Part shown: in pieces, positions 27,766 to 37,621 of the stretch
Numbering within the stretch: position 1 is the stretch's first letter
How the letters are laid out: every line of letters starts with the position of its first letter
DNA from: Nitrosospira multiformis
GTDB taxonomy: Bacteria > Pseudomonadota > Gammaproteobacteria > Burkholderiales > Nitrosomonadaceae
Direction of reading: 5' to 3'
Assembly: GCF_900111585.1 (NCBI RefSeq)
Contig: NZ_FOHI01000003.1
Location: forward strand, 124,001 to 188,000
Length of the DNA stretch: 64,000 bases
The notes under the pieces: model-generated
The model's input: only the letters and a program-made list of their open reading frames with translations
Database searches by the model: none
Told to the model about the DNA's origin: nothing
Position numbers and translations under genes: made by a program

Positions 27766-28611
27766 ATGGAATCTCAAAAAAAATTTGTTCCCACATTCAG
27801 CTTCGAATTTTTTCCACCGCAAACTGCGGAAGGAATAGAGAAACTGCGCGCTACGCGCAGTCAACTTGCGCAACTCAAGCCGAAATTCTTCTCGGTAACC
27901 TTCGGCGCGGGAGGATCGACACGTGATCGTACCCTGGAAACCGTGCTCGAAATTCAGGCAGAAGGCCTGGTCGCTGCACCCCATCTTTCCTGTATTGGCG
28001 CAACCCGGGAAAATATTCGCACCATGCTGGAACAGTACCGCAGCAGCGGTATTCGCCATCTGATTGCGCTGCGGGGTGATCTGCCTTCGGGAATGGCGCA
28101 AGGAGGAGAATTCCGCTATGCCAACGAGCTGGTAGCCTTTATTCGCCGTGAGTACGGCAACGCCTTTCATATCGATGTGGCATCCTACCCGGAGTACCAC
28201 CCGCAAGCCAGAACTGCTCAGGAAGACTTGAAGAACTTCAAGCGCAAGATCGAAGCCGGCGCAGACTCGGCCATTACCCAGTATTTCTACAATGCGGACG
28301 CCTATTTTGACTTTGTCGATTCATGTGAGGCGATGGGCATCAATATTCCGGTGGTTCCGGGCATCATGCCAATCAATAGATTTTCCCAGCTTGCCAGATT
28401 CTCGGATACCTGTGGGGCGGAAATACCACGCTGGATCAGAAAGCGGCTGGAAGGTTATGGAGATGATTCTGCTTCCATACGCGCCTTCGGCCTGGATGTC
28501 GTTACCGATCTGTGCGCTCGACTACTGAATGCTGGTGCGCCCGGGTTGCATTTCTACACGTTGAACTCAGCAGGACTAACGACAACCGTTTGGCAAAGAT
28601 TGGGGCTGTAG
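27766..28611 (+). CDS. metF: 5,10-methylenetetrahydrofolate reductase
   Basis: MetF reduces methylene-THF to methyl-THF, the methyl donor for regenerating methionine from homocysteine. The 281-residue FAD-dependent TIM barrel shows the active-site signature FSFEFFPPQTAEG near the start, FSVTFGAGGSTRDRT, the folate-site LRGDLP and GADSAITQYFYN, and PVVPGIMPI. It lies 86 bases after ahcY on the same strand with no terminator seen between, so the SAH riboswitch likely governs both. Together with metK these genes cover most of the activated-methyl cycle. Confidence 0.96.
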   Translation: MESQKKFVPTFSFEFFPPQTAEGIEKLRATRSQLAQLKPKFFSVTFGAGGSTRDRTLETVLEIQAEGLVAAPHLSCIGATRENIRTMLEQYRSSGIRHLIALRGDLPSGMAQGGEFRYANELVAFIRREYGNAFHIDVASYPEYHPQARTAQEDLKNFKRKIEAGADSAITQYFYNADAYFDFVDSCEAMGINIPVVPGIMPINRFSQLARFSDTCGAEIPRWIRKRLEGYGDDSASIRAFGLDVVTDLCARLLNAGAPGLHFYTLNSAGLTTTVWQRLGL

Positions 28612-28713
28612 TTCACCCCATTTTCAGATCAAATGATCACGAGAAGCTGATGAGCGAGCAACGAAGACAGTGCAGACAGCACGGTGATGGAGTGAGCGAA
28701 GACGGAAAACCTG

Positions 28714-28746
28714 GCGCGGTCCCCCTCCATCCGGGAGGGGTCGCGC
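28714..28746. terminator. GC-rich hairpin between convergent metF and the class V aminotransferase gene
   Basis: CCCCTCC (28722-28728) pairs with GGAGGGG (28734-28740) around ATCCG, and the stem extends through GCGCG (28714-28718) and CGCGC (28742-28746) after a small internal loop. It sits between two convergent genes, where a shared terminator is expected. Only a weak TTCT follows on the plus strand. Confidence 0.55.
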
Positions 28747-28767
28747 TTCTCTCCACCTATCCCGCAA

Positions 28768-30009
28768 TCACGCTGCCTTGGCGGTCTTTTTACTTTCCAC
28801 CGGCAACGGATGAGCAGCATAGGTCTGATGTGCTGCTGCTTCCGCTGTGCCCTGTTCGATTTTCATACCCATATCGGACAATACCGCTTCCAAAGCACCC
28901 AGGCACAGCATGACGTTTTCCATCCGGCTTGAGTAGCCCATGAGGCCGAAACGCCAGATCTTGCCTGCAAAATCCCCGAGGCCCGCGCCGATTTCGAGAC
29001 TGTAGTCAACAAGCAATCTGCGGCGCACCTCTTTCTCATCGATTCCCTGTGGCACATGGACCGAATTGAGCTGCGGCAGACGAGAGTTCTCCTCCACGAG
29101 ATACTCCATCCCGAGTGTTTCAAATCCCGCCTTGAGTGCTTCATGGTTACGCTGATGGCGGGCCCACGAATGCTCCAATCCTTCCTCATACAACATCAGC
29201 AGTGATTCGTGCAAGGCATAGAGCGCATTGGTAGGAGCGGTATGATGGTAAGTGCGCGTGCTTCCCCAGTAGCCGAACAGAAGGTTCAGGTCCATGAACC
29301 AGCTTTGCACCTTGGTTTTGCGGCTTTTGACGAGATCAACCACCCGTTCCGAGAAACTGATGGGCGACAGGCCGGGGGGACATGACAGACATTTCTGACT
29401 GCCGGAGTAGATGGCATCAATCTTCCACTCGTCCACCTTTACCGGAGAGCCGCCGAGGGAGGTGACCGTGTCGACGATAGTGAGGCAATTATGGCGATGA
29501 GCGATTTCGCAAAGCGTTCTGGCATCCGACAGAGCCCCGGTGGAAGTCTCCGCGTGAACGAAAGCGACGATCTTTGCGTCCGGATTCTGCTTCAAGGCAT
29601 CTTCCACCTTTTGTGGATCAACCGGGGCGCCCCACTTGTCTTCCACCACCACAGCGGTGCCTCCGCAACGCTGCACGTTCTCGATCATGCGTCCGCCAAA
29701 CACCCCATTGCGGCATACAATCACCTTGTCGCCAGGGTTCACCATATTGACGAAGCACATTTCCATGCCGACCGAGCCCGGGCCTGAAACCGGGAAGGTC
29801 AGGAGATTGGAAGTCTGAAAGGCATACCGCAGCAAGCTTTTCAATTCTTCCATCATGTCCGTGAATACCGGGTCAAGATGGCCCAGCGTGGGACGAGCCA
29901 TTGCCGCGAGAACCCGGGGATGCGTGTCGGAAGGTCCCGGACCCATCAGGACGCGTTGCGGTGGATAGAAGGTGCCAATGTTTTTAGTTGAGCCAAAATG
30001 TCTTGTCAT
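28768..30009 (-). CDS. Class V aminotransferase, serine/alanine-glyoxylate type
   Basis: A 413-residue PLP enzyme of the AGXT/serine-glyoxylate aminotransferase family. Signs are VLMGPGPSDTHPRVLAAMARPTLGH near the start, VSGPGSVGMEM, HAETSTGALSDA, VDTVTSLGG and the PLP-lysine motif GSQKCLSCPPGLSP. These enzymes move amino groups between serine or alanine and glyoxylate, making glycine and hydroxypyruvate or pyruvate. That fits one-carbon metabolism next to metF, but substrate choice cannot be settled by eye. The protein ends in a lysine/alanine-rich tail (ESKKTAKAA) outside the fold. It appears monocistronic and converges with metF. Confidence 0.9.
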   Translation of the reverse strand: MTRHFGSTKNIGTFYPPQRVLMGPGPSDTHPRVLAAMARPTLGHLDPVFTDMMEELKSLLRYAFQTSNLLTFPVSGPGSVGMEMCFVNMVNPGDKVIVCRNGVFGGRMIENVQRCGGTAVVVEDKWGAPVDPQKVEDALKQNPDAKIVAFVHAETSTGALSDARTLCEIAHRHNCLTIVDTVTSLGGSPVKVDEWKIDAIYSGSQKCLSCPPGLSPISFSERVVDLVKSRKTKVQSWFMDLNLLFGYWGSTRTYHHTAPTNALYALHESLLMLYEEGLEHSWARHQRNHEALKAGFETLGMEYLVEENSRLPQLNSVHVPQGIDEKEVRRRLLVDYSLEIGAGLGDFAGKIWRFGLMGYSSRMENVMLCLGALEAVLSDMGMKIEQGTAEAAAHQTYAAHPLPVESKKTAKAA

Positions 30010-30130
30010 GGTTGTTCCTGAGTTTGATGATCCGTGGATTATGCGTGGGAAGAATCCGATTTTATCAAGGGAGCGGGGGTTTGGCTATCCGCGAATTCCT
30101 TTCTGTAGGAGCGCTCCCCAGACTGTCAGA

Positions 30131-30148
30131 GCCTCCCTGAAGGGAGGC
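30131..30148. repeat. Perfect 8-bp inverted repeat between the M48 peptidase and aminotransferase genes
   Basis: GCCTCCCT (30131-30138) and AGGGAGGC (30141-30148) can form a tight hairpin. It lies in the 197-base gap downstream of the peptidase gene and upstream of the aminotransferase gene, both on the minus strand. No T tract follows on that strand, so a terminator role is uncertain. Confidence 0.5.
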
Positions 30149-30206
30149 AGCGGTAGACAAGGGTGGATATCTATTATCCGGCCGGTAGAATCGAACCTGC
30201 CGAGCT

Positions 30207-31718
30207 CTATTTTTTTTTGGACTCGTTGGCAGCCAGTTCGCGCAATTCCCTGAGACGTGCTTCCACGCTCGACATCTGGTAGAAGTCGCCATCATCTGTT
30301 TTAAGCGCGATCTGCAACTGCTCGATTGCTGCAGGGTAATTACCCTGACGTGAATACACTTCGGCCAGCGCCTGATGTTGCAGCAGAGTGTTTCCCAGCG
30401 CTTCATGGCTTTGCGCCTGCAATCTATAGAGGCGTACGTCATTCGGGTCGAACTGCAATTGCCGGTTGATGAAGTCGAGCGCATCCTGCGCACTGCCTCT
30501 GCTCAGAAGCGCCTCGGTGTAATCGTAGATTAACGCGCGGTGCTGCGGGAATATCACTAGTGCCGCTTGATAGATATCCAACGCTTCGGTCGTCTGCCCG
30601 GCCGCGAGTTTGACCCGGGCAGCCAGGGTTTCTACCATGGGACTGGAGGAGGTCACTTTGCGCTGAATCCGAATGGAGGTCCCGAGTTGATGATTCTGGA
30701 GGGTCTCTCCCGCGCCCTCGGGCTGCAGGCTGTCATACAGGCGCGCCAACTCCTTGTCCGCGCGCTGGTACTCTCTGCTCCGGAGCAGGGCTGTTACGAG
30801 TCCGTACCGTTCCACCGTCTCATTGGTGTATCGTTTTTCACGCAGAATCGATTCGAAATAGTTCACGGCATCGGCGGGTTTTTCTATGGATGCCCGCAAT
30901 TTAGCCCTCGCCAATTGGAAATCAAGGCTGTCCGGTACCTGCCGGTAGGGCAAGCCCTGCGTGCGGCCTTCGATATCAGCGATGCGTTCGAATGTAACGG
31001 GATGAGTGCGCAGATATGAAGGAGCGCCGTTTTCAAGAAAGCGGGTAGCCCTCTGCATGCGCTCGAAAAAATCGGGCATACCCCGTGGATCAAGTCCTGC
31101 CCCGACCAATATACCCAGGCCGATTCTATCCGCCTCTTTTTCATGCTCTCGGGTGAAGTTCAATTGTTTCTGAATCTGGCCTGCCTGCGAGGCCACGAGA
31201 ATAGCCTGACCCGCCTGGGGATTGGCGCGAGAAGCCAGGATAGCTATCGCCATCGAGGCGAGGGAAGTCAGCATGCTGTACTTTTGCCCGGCGATCATGC
31301 GCGCAAGATGCTTCTGCGTGACATGCGCGATTTCGTGTGCCATCACTCCTGCCAACTCGGATTCCGACTGCGCCGCGAGAATCAGGCCGCTGTTGAATCC
31401 CATGAAACCTCCCGGTAATGCAAATGCATTGAGAGTCGGATCCTGGAGGGCAAAAAACTCGAACTCCTGTTCGGGGCGCGCCTCATTGGAACCTGAAATC
31501 AGACGACTGCCGAGACGGGTGAGGTAGCCGTCAATTTCCGCGTCGTTCAGGTAACTGGGGTCCGAACGGATCTCGGACATTATTTTCAGCCCGAGCTCCC
31601 GCTCTTCTCTTGGAGATATGGTTGCTTGAGATACATCGCCAAGGTCCGGCAGACCTTCGGCATGGACATTCGCCGTGAATAGTGCCGGCAAAAAAAGCAT
31701 TATGTGGCGCAATTTCAT
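30207..31718 (-). CDS. M48-family periplasmic metalloprotease with TPR domain (BepA/YfgC-like)
   Basis: From the ATG at 31718 the 503-residue product has a signal peptide (MKLRHIMLFLPALFTANVHA), an M48 domain with the zinc motif H128-E-I-A-H132 and a third ligand in REHEKEADRIG. The conserved NAFALPGGFMGFNSGLI strand is also present. The C-terminal half is built of TPR-like helices (ALDIYQAALVIFPQHRALIY, DALDFINRQLQFDPNDVRLY, QSHEALGNTLLQHQALAEVY). BepA degrades stalled outer-membrane proteins and helps LptD assembly at the BAM complex. The frame is open 44 codons further upstream, but that extension would bury the signal peptide and is rejected. Confidence 0.92.
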   Translation of the reverse strand: MKLRHIMLFLPALFTANVHAEGLPDLGDVSQATISPREERELGLKIMSEIRSDPSYLNDAEIDGYLTRLGSRLISGSNEARPEQEFEFFALQDPTLNAFALPGGFMGFNSGLILAAQSESELAGVMAHEIAHVTQKHLARMIAGQKYSMLTSLASMAIAILASRANPQAGQAILVASQAGQIQKQLNFTREHEKEADRIGLGILVGAGLDPRGMPDFFERMQRATRFLENGAPSYLRTHPVTFERIADIEGRTQGLPYRQVPDSLDFQLARAKLRASIEKPADAVNYFESILREKRYTNETVERYGLVTALLRSREYQRADKELARLYDSLQPEGAGETLQNHQLGTSIRIQRKVTSSSPMVETLAARVKLAAGQTTEALDIYQAALVIFPQHRALIYDYTEALLSRGSAQDALDFINRQLQFDPNDVRLYRLQAQSHEALGNTLLQHQALAEVYSRQGNYPAAIEQLQIALKTDDGDFYQMSSVEARLRELRELAANESKKK

Positions 31719-31992
31719 GGTCGATAAGATACCGCTTCCCGCGTGAAGTTCCACGTGACAAGGGCGAGGTATACCGGGAGGCAATGGAAGGAGCGGGATC
31801 AGGCGAGCAGGAATCAGGGAGAGTGCAAGGGTGGATTCAATCCTCTGCACGAATGGAACGGGCTTATCCTGGTTTCAGTTATGTGTGACCACCGATTTTC
31901 CCTTTACTGGGTACAGTCGTTTATCATCCCGGTTCGCTGAACCATCGGGCCACTCTCGATCCTCAAGCGAACCATCATGAGCAGAGATTGGT

Positions 31993-32343
<351 letters not shown>

Positions 32344-32463
32344 TTACTCATCATGTTGATCATAAAGCCATAAGAGGCCTTTTCCTCGCGGCTTCCGATG
32401 TCTGCCGCATACCGCCATTTTAATCCGCTGACATGCCTTTTGCGCATTTCTTCCAGATCGCTC

Positions 32464-34080
32464 CTAAAACTGGTCCTGATACCGCGCTGTTATAGGATAA
32501 CGCCAGTCCTTGCCGAATGCGCGGGAGGTCACGCGAATGCCGGGTGGAGACTGTCGCCGCTTGTATTCATTCTGCCGGATCAGTTGTACGACGCGACGCG
32601 CATCCCTTTCGTCGTAGCCCATGCGCAGAATTTCCTCAAGCGCTGTATCATGTTCCACGTATTCTTCCAGAATAGCATCCAGAACCGCATAAGGCGGAAG
32701 GTTATCCTGGTCAGTCTGATCTGGACGCAATTCCGCTGAAGGTGCTCGGCTGAGAACGCGGTCCGGAATAACTTTTTCTAACCTGTTACGGTACTGGCAT
32801 AACTTGTACACCATCGTTTTGGTGACATCTTTCAAGACGGCAAAGCCACCTGCCGTATCCCCATATAGAGTGGAGTAGCCCACGGCCGTTTCGGATTTAT
32901 TGCCCGTGATGAGGACGATGGCGCCGGATTTGTTGGATAACGCCATCAGCAAAGTTCCGCGTATCCGGGCTTGCAGATTTTCCTCGGTAAGATCCGGAAC
33001 GTCAGAATGGGGTAACGCGGCAAATTCTTTGGCAAGCGTATCCTTGAATTCTCCAAATACCGGTTCGATTGGAAACTCGGTATAGCGCACCCCCAATGTT
33101 CGCGCCATGGCGCGGGCGTCCAGCAAGCTTATGTCGGTAGTGAACTGTGAGGGCATCATCACTGCTTTTACTTTGTCCGCACCCAGTGCATCCACCGCAA
33201 TCGTCATGGTGAGCGCCGAATCCACGCCGCCTGATAGCCCCAGTAATACGCCAGGAATGCGGTTTTTTCCTATGTAGTCCTTTACTCCGAGACAAAGCGC
33301 TTTATAAACGTTCGCTTCCAGACTTTCAAGCGGTGCGATTTCTGTTGTTACGGGCGTGGTTCCCTTCAATTCGAGCACGCCGAGTGCTTCCGCCAGAGCG
33401 TCGAACTGATGAGTCACGTCGCCTCTGGCGTTCATGGCGAAAGATGCGCCATCGAATATCAGTTCATCCTGGCCTCCGATAAGATTGGCATATACAATCG
33501 ATAATCCCGTTTCATCGATACGCTTCCGAACCAGATCGTAGCGCAATGCCTGTTTGTTCATGTGATAAGGGGAAGCATTCAGCACCAGCAGCACTTCTGC
33601 ACCGGCTTCTTTTGCACGTGTGGGGGAACCTTCCTGCCAGATGTCCTGGCAAATGTTGATACCGAATCTGATTCCATCCAGTTCGAACACGCAGGGTCGG
33701 AAGCCCGGTTCGAAGTAACGTCGCTCATCGAATACGCTATCGTTAGGCAAAAAATTTTTCAGGTACGTAGCGATGATTTTACCGTTGCATATTACCGATG
33801 CAGCGTTGTACAGTTTATCCGCAGCGAGATGAGGATGTCCGACTACAACGGTGATATCGCTTATCTTGCCAGCCAACTCTGTAAGCGCATTCTGGCATGC
33901 ATGCCGGAATCCGTTGCGCAATAACAGGTCCTCCGGGGGGTATCCGGACAAGGCGAGTTCGGGGGTTACGACCAGTCTGGCTCCCGCATTTTTTGCCTGA
34001 TTGGCATAATCGAGGATCTTTCGGGTATTGCCGTCGAGGTCGCCGACTGTACAATTGATCTGAGCAATGGCGAGCTTCAT
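32464..34080 (-). CDS. nadE: Glutamine-dependent NAD+ synthetase
   Basis: NadE amidates nicotinic-acid adenine dinucleotide to NAD+, with ammonia from glutamine. The 538-residue protein is the two-domain form. The N-terminal nitrilase-type glutaminase (about 1-250) has the catalytic Glu in TPELALSGYPPEDLL, a Lys in the KNFLPN region and the nucleophile Cys in INICQDIW. The C-terminal synthetase (about 270-538) has the PP-loop GLSGGVDSALT and TGNKSETAVGYSTLYGDTAGGFAV. It ends in KDWRYPITARYQDQF. It is divergent from the GNAT-fold gene at 34118 and precedes glnB. Confidence 0.96.
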   Translation of the reverse strand: MKLAIAQINCTVGDLDGNTRKILDYANQAKNAGARLVVTPELALSGYPPEDLLLRNGFRHACQNALTELAGKISDITVVVGHPHLAADKLYNAASVICNGKIIATYLKNFLPNDSVFDERRYFEPGFRPCVFELDGIRFGINICQDIWQEGSPTRAKEAGAEVLLVLNASPYHMNKQALRYDLVRKRIDETGLSIVYANLIGGQDELIFDGASFAMNARGDVTHQFDALAEALGVLELKGTTPVTTEIAPLESLEANVYKALCLGVKDYIGKNRIPGVLLGLSGGVDSALTMTIAVDALGADKVKAVMMPSQFTTDISLLDARAMARTLGVRYTEFPIEPVFGEFKDTLAKEFAALPHSDVPDLTEENLQARIRGTLLMALSNKSGAIVLITGNKSETAVGYSTLYGDTAGGFAVLKDVTKTMVYKLCQYRNRLEKVIPDRVLSRAPSAELRPDQTDQDNLPPYAVLDAILEEYVEHDTALEEILRMGYDERDARRVVQLIRQNEYKRRQSPPGIRVTSRAFGKDWRYPITARYQDQF

Positions 34081-34117
34081 TTGACGGTCAATTGGGCTGG
34101 TCTGTTTTTATGCTTAC

Positions 34118-35335
34118 ATGATACCAGAACGAACTCCAGGCACGCGTCCCACGCGGAAAAAGCGCCCCGGAATTGGCAAATTGGAAATAAAAGTAACGGA
34201 TTCTCCCGAGCATATATCTGCTCCCGCATGGAATGCACTGGCGGGTGACGACCCGTTCCTGCGGCATGAATTTTTTTCCGCGCTGCACGAAGCTGGATGC
34301 GCTTCGAAAAGAACGGGATGGTCGCCTCGGTTCGTTACTCTCTGGGAGGGAGGCATTTTGCAGGGTGCAATGCCGTTGTATCTCAAAAACCATTCCTATG
34401 GAGAGTATGTGTTCGACTGGGCGTGGGCGAACGCTTATGAACGTGCCGATCATGACTATTACCCCAAGCTCCTGAGCGCCATACCGTTCAGTCCAATCAC
34501 CGGAAAGCGGCTGCTTGCCCAAACTCCCGAACAGCGCGCATTGCTCATTTCAACCGCTCTTGCGATAGTGCGAAAAGGAAACGCCGGAGCAAGCATGTCG
34601 TCATTACATTGCCTGTTTCCCCTGGAGCATGAGGCCCGGGAAATGGAGAGAGCGGGGATGATGTTGCGATGCGGCGTCCAGTTTCACTGGAAGAACCGGC
34701 CGGGAAGAGGTTATGAGAATTTCGAGGATTTTCTGGGAGGAATGAGTTACAGCAAACGCAAGAAGATCCGGCAGGAGCGGCGCAAGGTACAGGACCTGGG
34801 TATCCACTTCGAATGGCTCTCAGGAAATGATATGGACGAGGACCGCTGGAACTTCTTTATCGATTGCTACAACAATACATACCGCGAGCACCACTCCAGA
34901 CCCTACCTGAATCTGGAATTTTTCATTCGGCTCGGCAAAAGCATGCCGGAAAACATCCTGTTGATTCTGGCGCTGCGGAACAAGAAGCCGATCGGCGTTG
35001 CTTTCAATATCCATAACTCGCACACATTGTACGGACGCTACTGGGGCGCGCGGGAATTCGTGCCGGGACTGCATTTCGAAACCTGCTATTATCAAGCCAT
35101 CCAATACTGCATCGTAAATGGTCTCTCTTTGTTTGAAGGCGGTGCCCAGGGTGAACATAAGCTTGCCCGCGGATTCCTGCCGGTGCGAACCTGGTCAGCC
35201 CATTGGCTGGTTCATTCTGAATTTGCTGCTGCAATAGGAAGCTACCTGGAGCGGGAAACGCGGGACATCGATCGCTACATCCACGCGCTGGAGGATAGCG
35301 CCCCATTCAGAAAAGATACGAAGGAACCGGAGTAA
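34118..35335 (+). CDS. GNAT/FemAB-fold protein of the DUF482 (peptidogalycan biosynthesis) family
   Basis: A 405-residue cytoplasmic protein with FemAB-like acyltransferase features: AWNALAGDDPFLRHEFFSALHEAG near the start, PLYLKNHSYGEYVFDWAWANAYE, YSKRKKIRQERRKV, GVAFNIHNSHTLYGRYWG and the ending HKLARGFLPVRTWSAHW. Relatives are annotated as DUF482 or peptidogalycan biosynthesis proteins; their acceptor is unknown. The ATG at 34118 is 37 bases from the divergent nadE start. A later start would leave the conserved LEIKVTDSPEHISAPAWN intact, so the first 20 residues are uncertain. Confidence 0.85.
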   Translation: MIPERTPGTRPTRKKRPGIGKLEIKVTDSPEHISAPAWNALAGDDPFLRHEFFSALHEAGCASKRTGWSPRFVTLWEGGILQGAMPLYLKNHSYGEYVFDWAWANAYERADHDYYPKLLSAIPFSPITGKRLLAQTPEQRALLISTALAIVRKGNAGASMSSLHCLFPLEHEAREMERAGMMLRCGVQFHWKNRPGRGYENFEDFLGGMSYSKRKKIRQERRKVQDLGIHFEWLSGNDMDEDRWNFFIDCYNNTYREHHSRPYLNLEFFIRLGKSMPENILLILALRNKKPIGVAFNIHNSHTLYGRYWGAREFVPGLHFETCYYQAIQYCIVNGLSLFEGGAQGEHKLARGFLPVRTWSAHWLVHSEFAAAIGSYLERETRDIDRYIHALEDSAPFRKDTKEPE

Positions 35336-35466
35336 GATGCGAGATGTGAAAGGAAGCAGGTAAAACAGATAAACTTATCGATGGATTACATTCTTATGCG
35401 GTTTAGCCACAGAATTGTCCTTTGAAAATAACGTTTTCCTGAACGGGTTATCTAAGATCAGCGCTG

Positions 35467-36006
35467 ATGAAATACTGCAGTAACTGTGGCATGCCTGTGC
35501 AATTGCGTATCCCCGAAGGCGATACGCTGCCGCGTCATGTTTGTTCCACTTGCAGTATTATTCATTACGAGAACCCGAAGATTGTGGTGGGTTGTATTCC
35601 GGAATGGGAGGATAAGATATTGCTCTGTCGGCGCGCCATCGAACCGCGCCACGGCTTATGGACGTTGCCCGCCGGTTTCATGGAAAATGCCGAGTCGCTG
35701 GCTCAGGGAGCCGAACGTGAGACCTGGGAAGAGGCAAATGCGCGGGTGGAAATGGGCGAACTCTATTCGATTTATAGCTTGCCGCATATCAACCAGGTGC
35801 ACGTGCTGTTTCGGGCGCGACTCCTGGATCTTGATTTCAAACCGGGAATCGAGAGTCTCGACGTCAAACTTTTTCAGGAGTCGGAAATTCCCTGGGACAC
35901 ACTCGCATTCCGCGTTATACGCGAACCGCTGAACCGTTATTTCGAGGAACGGCGTCGCGGGCAACTCGGATTTCATTTGGGAACCATAGAAGACGTTCGC
36001 AAATGA
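35467..36006 (+). CDS. NUDIX hydrolase with N-terminal zinc ribbon
   Basis: A 179-residue protein with an N-terminal zinc ribbon (CSNCG near residue 4 and CSTC near 29) and a NUDIX fold. The NUDIX box runs from G of GFMENAESLAQGAERE to the TWEEA segment and keeps the REx2EE core. Family members hydrolyse nucleoside diphosphates linked to another group, such as NADH or ADP-ribose. The zinc ribbon plus NUDIX layout recalls NudC-like and related hydrolases, but the NADH-specific downstream motif is not evident, so the substrate is left open. It lies 131 bases after the GNAT-fold gene. Confidence 0.9.
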   Translation: MKYCSNCGMPVQLRIPEGDTLPRHVCSTCSIIHYENPKIVVGCIPEWEDKILLCRRAIEPRHGLWTLPAGFMENAESLAQGAERETWEEANARVEMGELYSIYSLPHINQVHVLFRARLLDLDFKPGIESLDVKLFQESEIPWDTLAFRVIREPLNRYFEERRRGQLGFHLGTIEDVRK

Positions 36007-36217
36007 TCTGCCGCTTCTGAAGTTGCCGTTTTATTTTCCTTTATTCCAATCATTCAGCTTTAACATCCTGCCAGAATAACCCGGCCTCTCGGAACGCTGC
36101 ATCATCTGACCCGCATTCCGGACAATCAAATTCCGGTGAGCCAGAAGCAAGAAACGGGGCAGGCAGCAGCGGGAGAGGCTGCAGGATGCCCCGGAAAGAA
36201 AAAGCGGAGGCTAATCG

Positions 36218-37621
36218 CTAATCGAGGGAAACCAGTCTCGAACGCGAGAGGGGAGGATTGTCAGCGAAGTAACGTTTGATACCCGCGAGTATTGCGGAGG
36301 CCAGCTTGTCCTGATAACCGTGGTCTCTCAGTTTCCTTTCCTCATCCGGGTTGCTGATGAATGCCGTCTCGACCAGGATCGATGGAATGTCGGGAGACTT
36401 GAGGACGGCAAAGCCTGCCTGCTCGACTTCCGCCTTGTGCAGATGGTTAATATTGCCTATCTTGGAGAGGACCGCCTTGCCGAGTTTGAGGCTGTCGTTG
36501 ATCGTTGCTGTCTGGGACAAATCCAGCAAAGTCTGCTTGAGAAAGGGGTCCGGGATATCGAGGTTGACGCCGCCGACCAGGTCCGCCTCGTTTTCTTTTC
36601 TTGCCAGCCATCCCGCAGCTGCCGAAGTGGCGCCCCGTTCTGAAAGAGCAAACACCGATGAACCGCGGGCATGCGGTTTGTTGAAGGCATCCGCGTGCAC
36701 CGATACGAACAAATCCGCATTCAGTTGACGGGCTTTTACCAGCCGCTGCGACAGTGAAATATAATAATCTCCATCACGGGTGAGGGCCGCGCGCATATTC
36801 GGCTCCCTATCTATCTTTTCTTTCAGCTTCCTGGCGATGGCCAGAGTGATGTTCTTCTCCCTGGTACCGCGCCGGCTTATCGCGCCCGGGTCCTCCCCAC
36901 CGTGCCCGGGATCAATGGCGACAGTGATGAGACGAATCATTTCCGGCCTGTTTTTTCTTGCCGCTTCACTGCTCCGGGCAGTTTCGATTTCGGTCCTTGA
37001 ACTGACATGGATACCATTGTTCGGCTCGTCCCGCAGCATGTATCCTGCTTTGTCCTTGTTATTCAGAAAGGCCATGAGCGGATCAGGTGGAATAGCAGGG
37101 TAGATGTCCAGAACAAGTCGATGTCCGTAGGTTCCAACGGGTTGAATGACAAATGCCTGAGGTTCAACTTCGGTTTTCAGGTCAAGTACCAGCCGCAGTA
37201 TGTCTGGTTTGAAATGACCAAAACGCACGGCGTGAATGTGCGGATCCGAGGGATCTATCTTGTCTGCCAGCCTTTTCAGTTCCGGTGTCAGTGAGACATC
37301 CTCAAGGTCAACGACCACGCGGTCCGGATCTTTTACCGTAGTGAGGGTGTAGCGAATGGCGGAAGCGGATTCAAGCGTAAGACGAGTGTATTCCTCGGAT
37401 GGCCAGATACGGGCGGAACTGATACGTATCTTTTCTTGAGCACAGACAGAGCTGGCAGATGACGATAACAGGAGTGCCGTGATTGACAGGCATGCGCCAG
37501 CTGCCAGACGGTTTCGAATAGAGGAGAAACGGGTTGAGCGCAAGGATTGTGAGACTGAAGGAACAGACTGTGGGCGCCACCCCTTCAACCCAGCATATTG
37601 TTCCTCGATGAGATTTGCCAT
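36218..37621 (-). CDS. amiC: N-acetylmuramoyl-L-alanine amidase with AMIN domain
   Basis: A periplasmic zinc amidase that cuts peptide side chains from glycan strands, needed for daughter-cell separation. From the ATG at 37621 it has 467 residues. The N-terminal export signal includes a twin-arginine-free hydrophobic stretch (AAGACLSITALLLSSSASSVCA). An AMIN domain follows (about 65-170, ISSARIWPSEEYTRLTLESA and VVVDLEDV), then a linker and an Amidase_3 domain (about 235-455). Zinc ligands are in VAIDPGHGGEDPG, the following Glu, and FVSVHADAF. The catalytic Glu is in SILVETAFISNPDEE. The start overlaps the end of tsaE by 37 bases, so the two are coupled. Confidence 0.94.
   Translation of the reverse strand: MANLIEEQYAGLKGWRPQSVPSVSQSLRSTRFSSIRNRLAAGACLSITALLLSSSASSVCAQEKIRISSARIWPSEEYTRLTLESASAIRYTLTTVKDPDRVVVDLEDVSLTPELKRLADKIDPSDPHIHAVRFGHFKPDILRLVLDLKTEVEPQAFVIQPVGTYGHRLVLDIYPAIPPDPLMAFLNNKDKAGYMLRDEPNNGIHVSSRTEIETARSSEAARKNRPEMIRLITVAIDPGHGGEDPGAISRRGTREKNITLAIARKLKEKIDREPNMRAALTRDGDYYISLSQRLVKARQLNADLFVSVHADAFNKPHARGSSVFALSERGATSAAAGWLARKENEADLVGGVNLDIPDPFLKQTLLDLSQTATINDSLKLGKAVLSKIGNINHLHKAEVEQAGFAVLKSPDIPSILVETAFISNPDEERKLRDHGYQDKLASAILAGIKRYFADNPPLSRSRLVSLD

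Noticed and set aside
30175-30210. tRNA T-arm-like sequence (GGTTCGATTC) on the minus strand downstream of the M48 peptidase gene
   Set aside because: The flanking five bases do not pair properly and no anticodon, D-arm or acceptor stem can be drawn.
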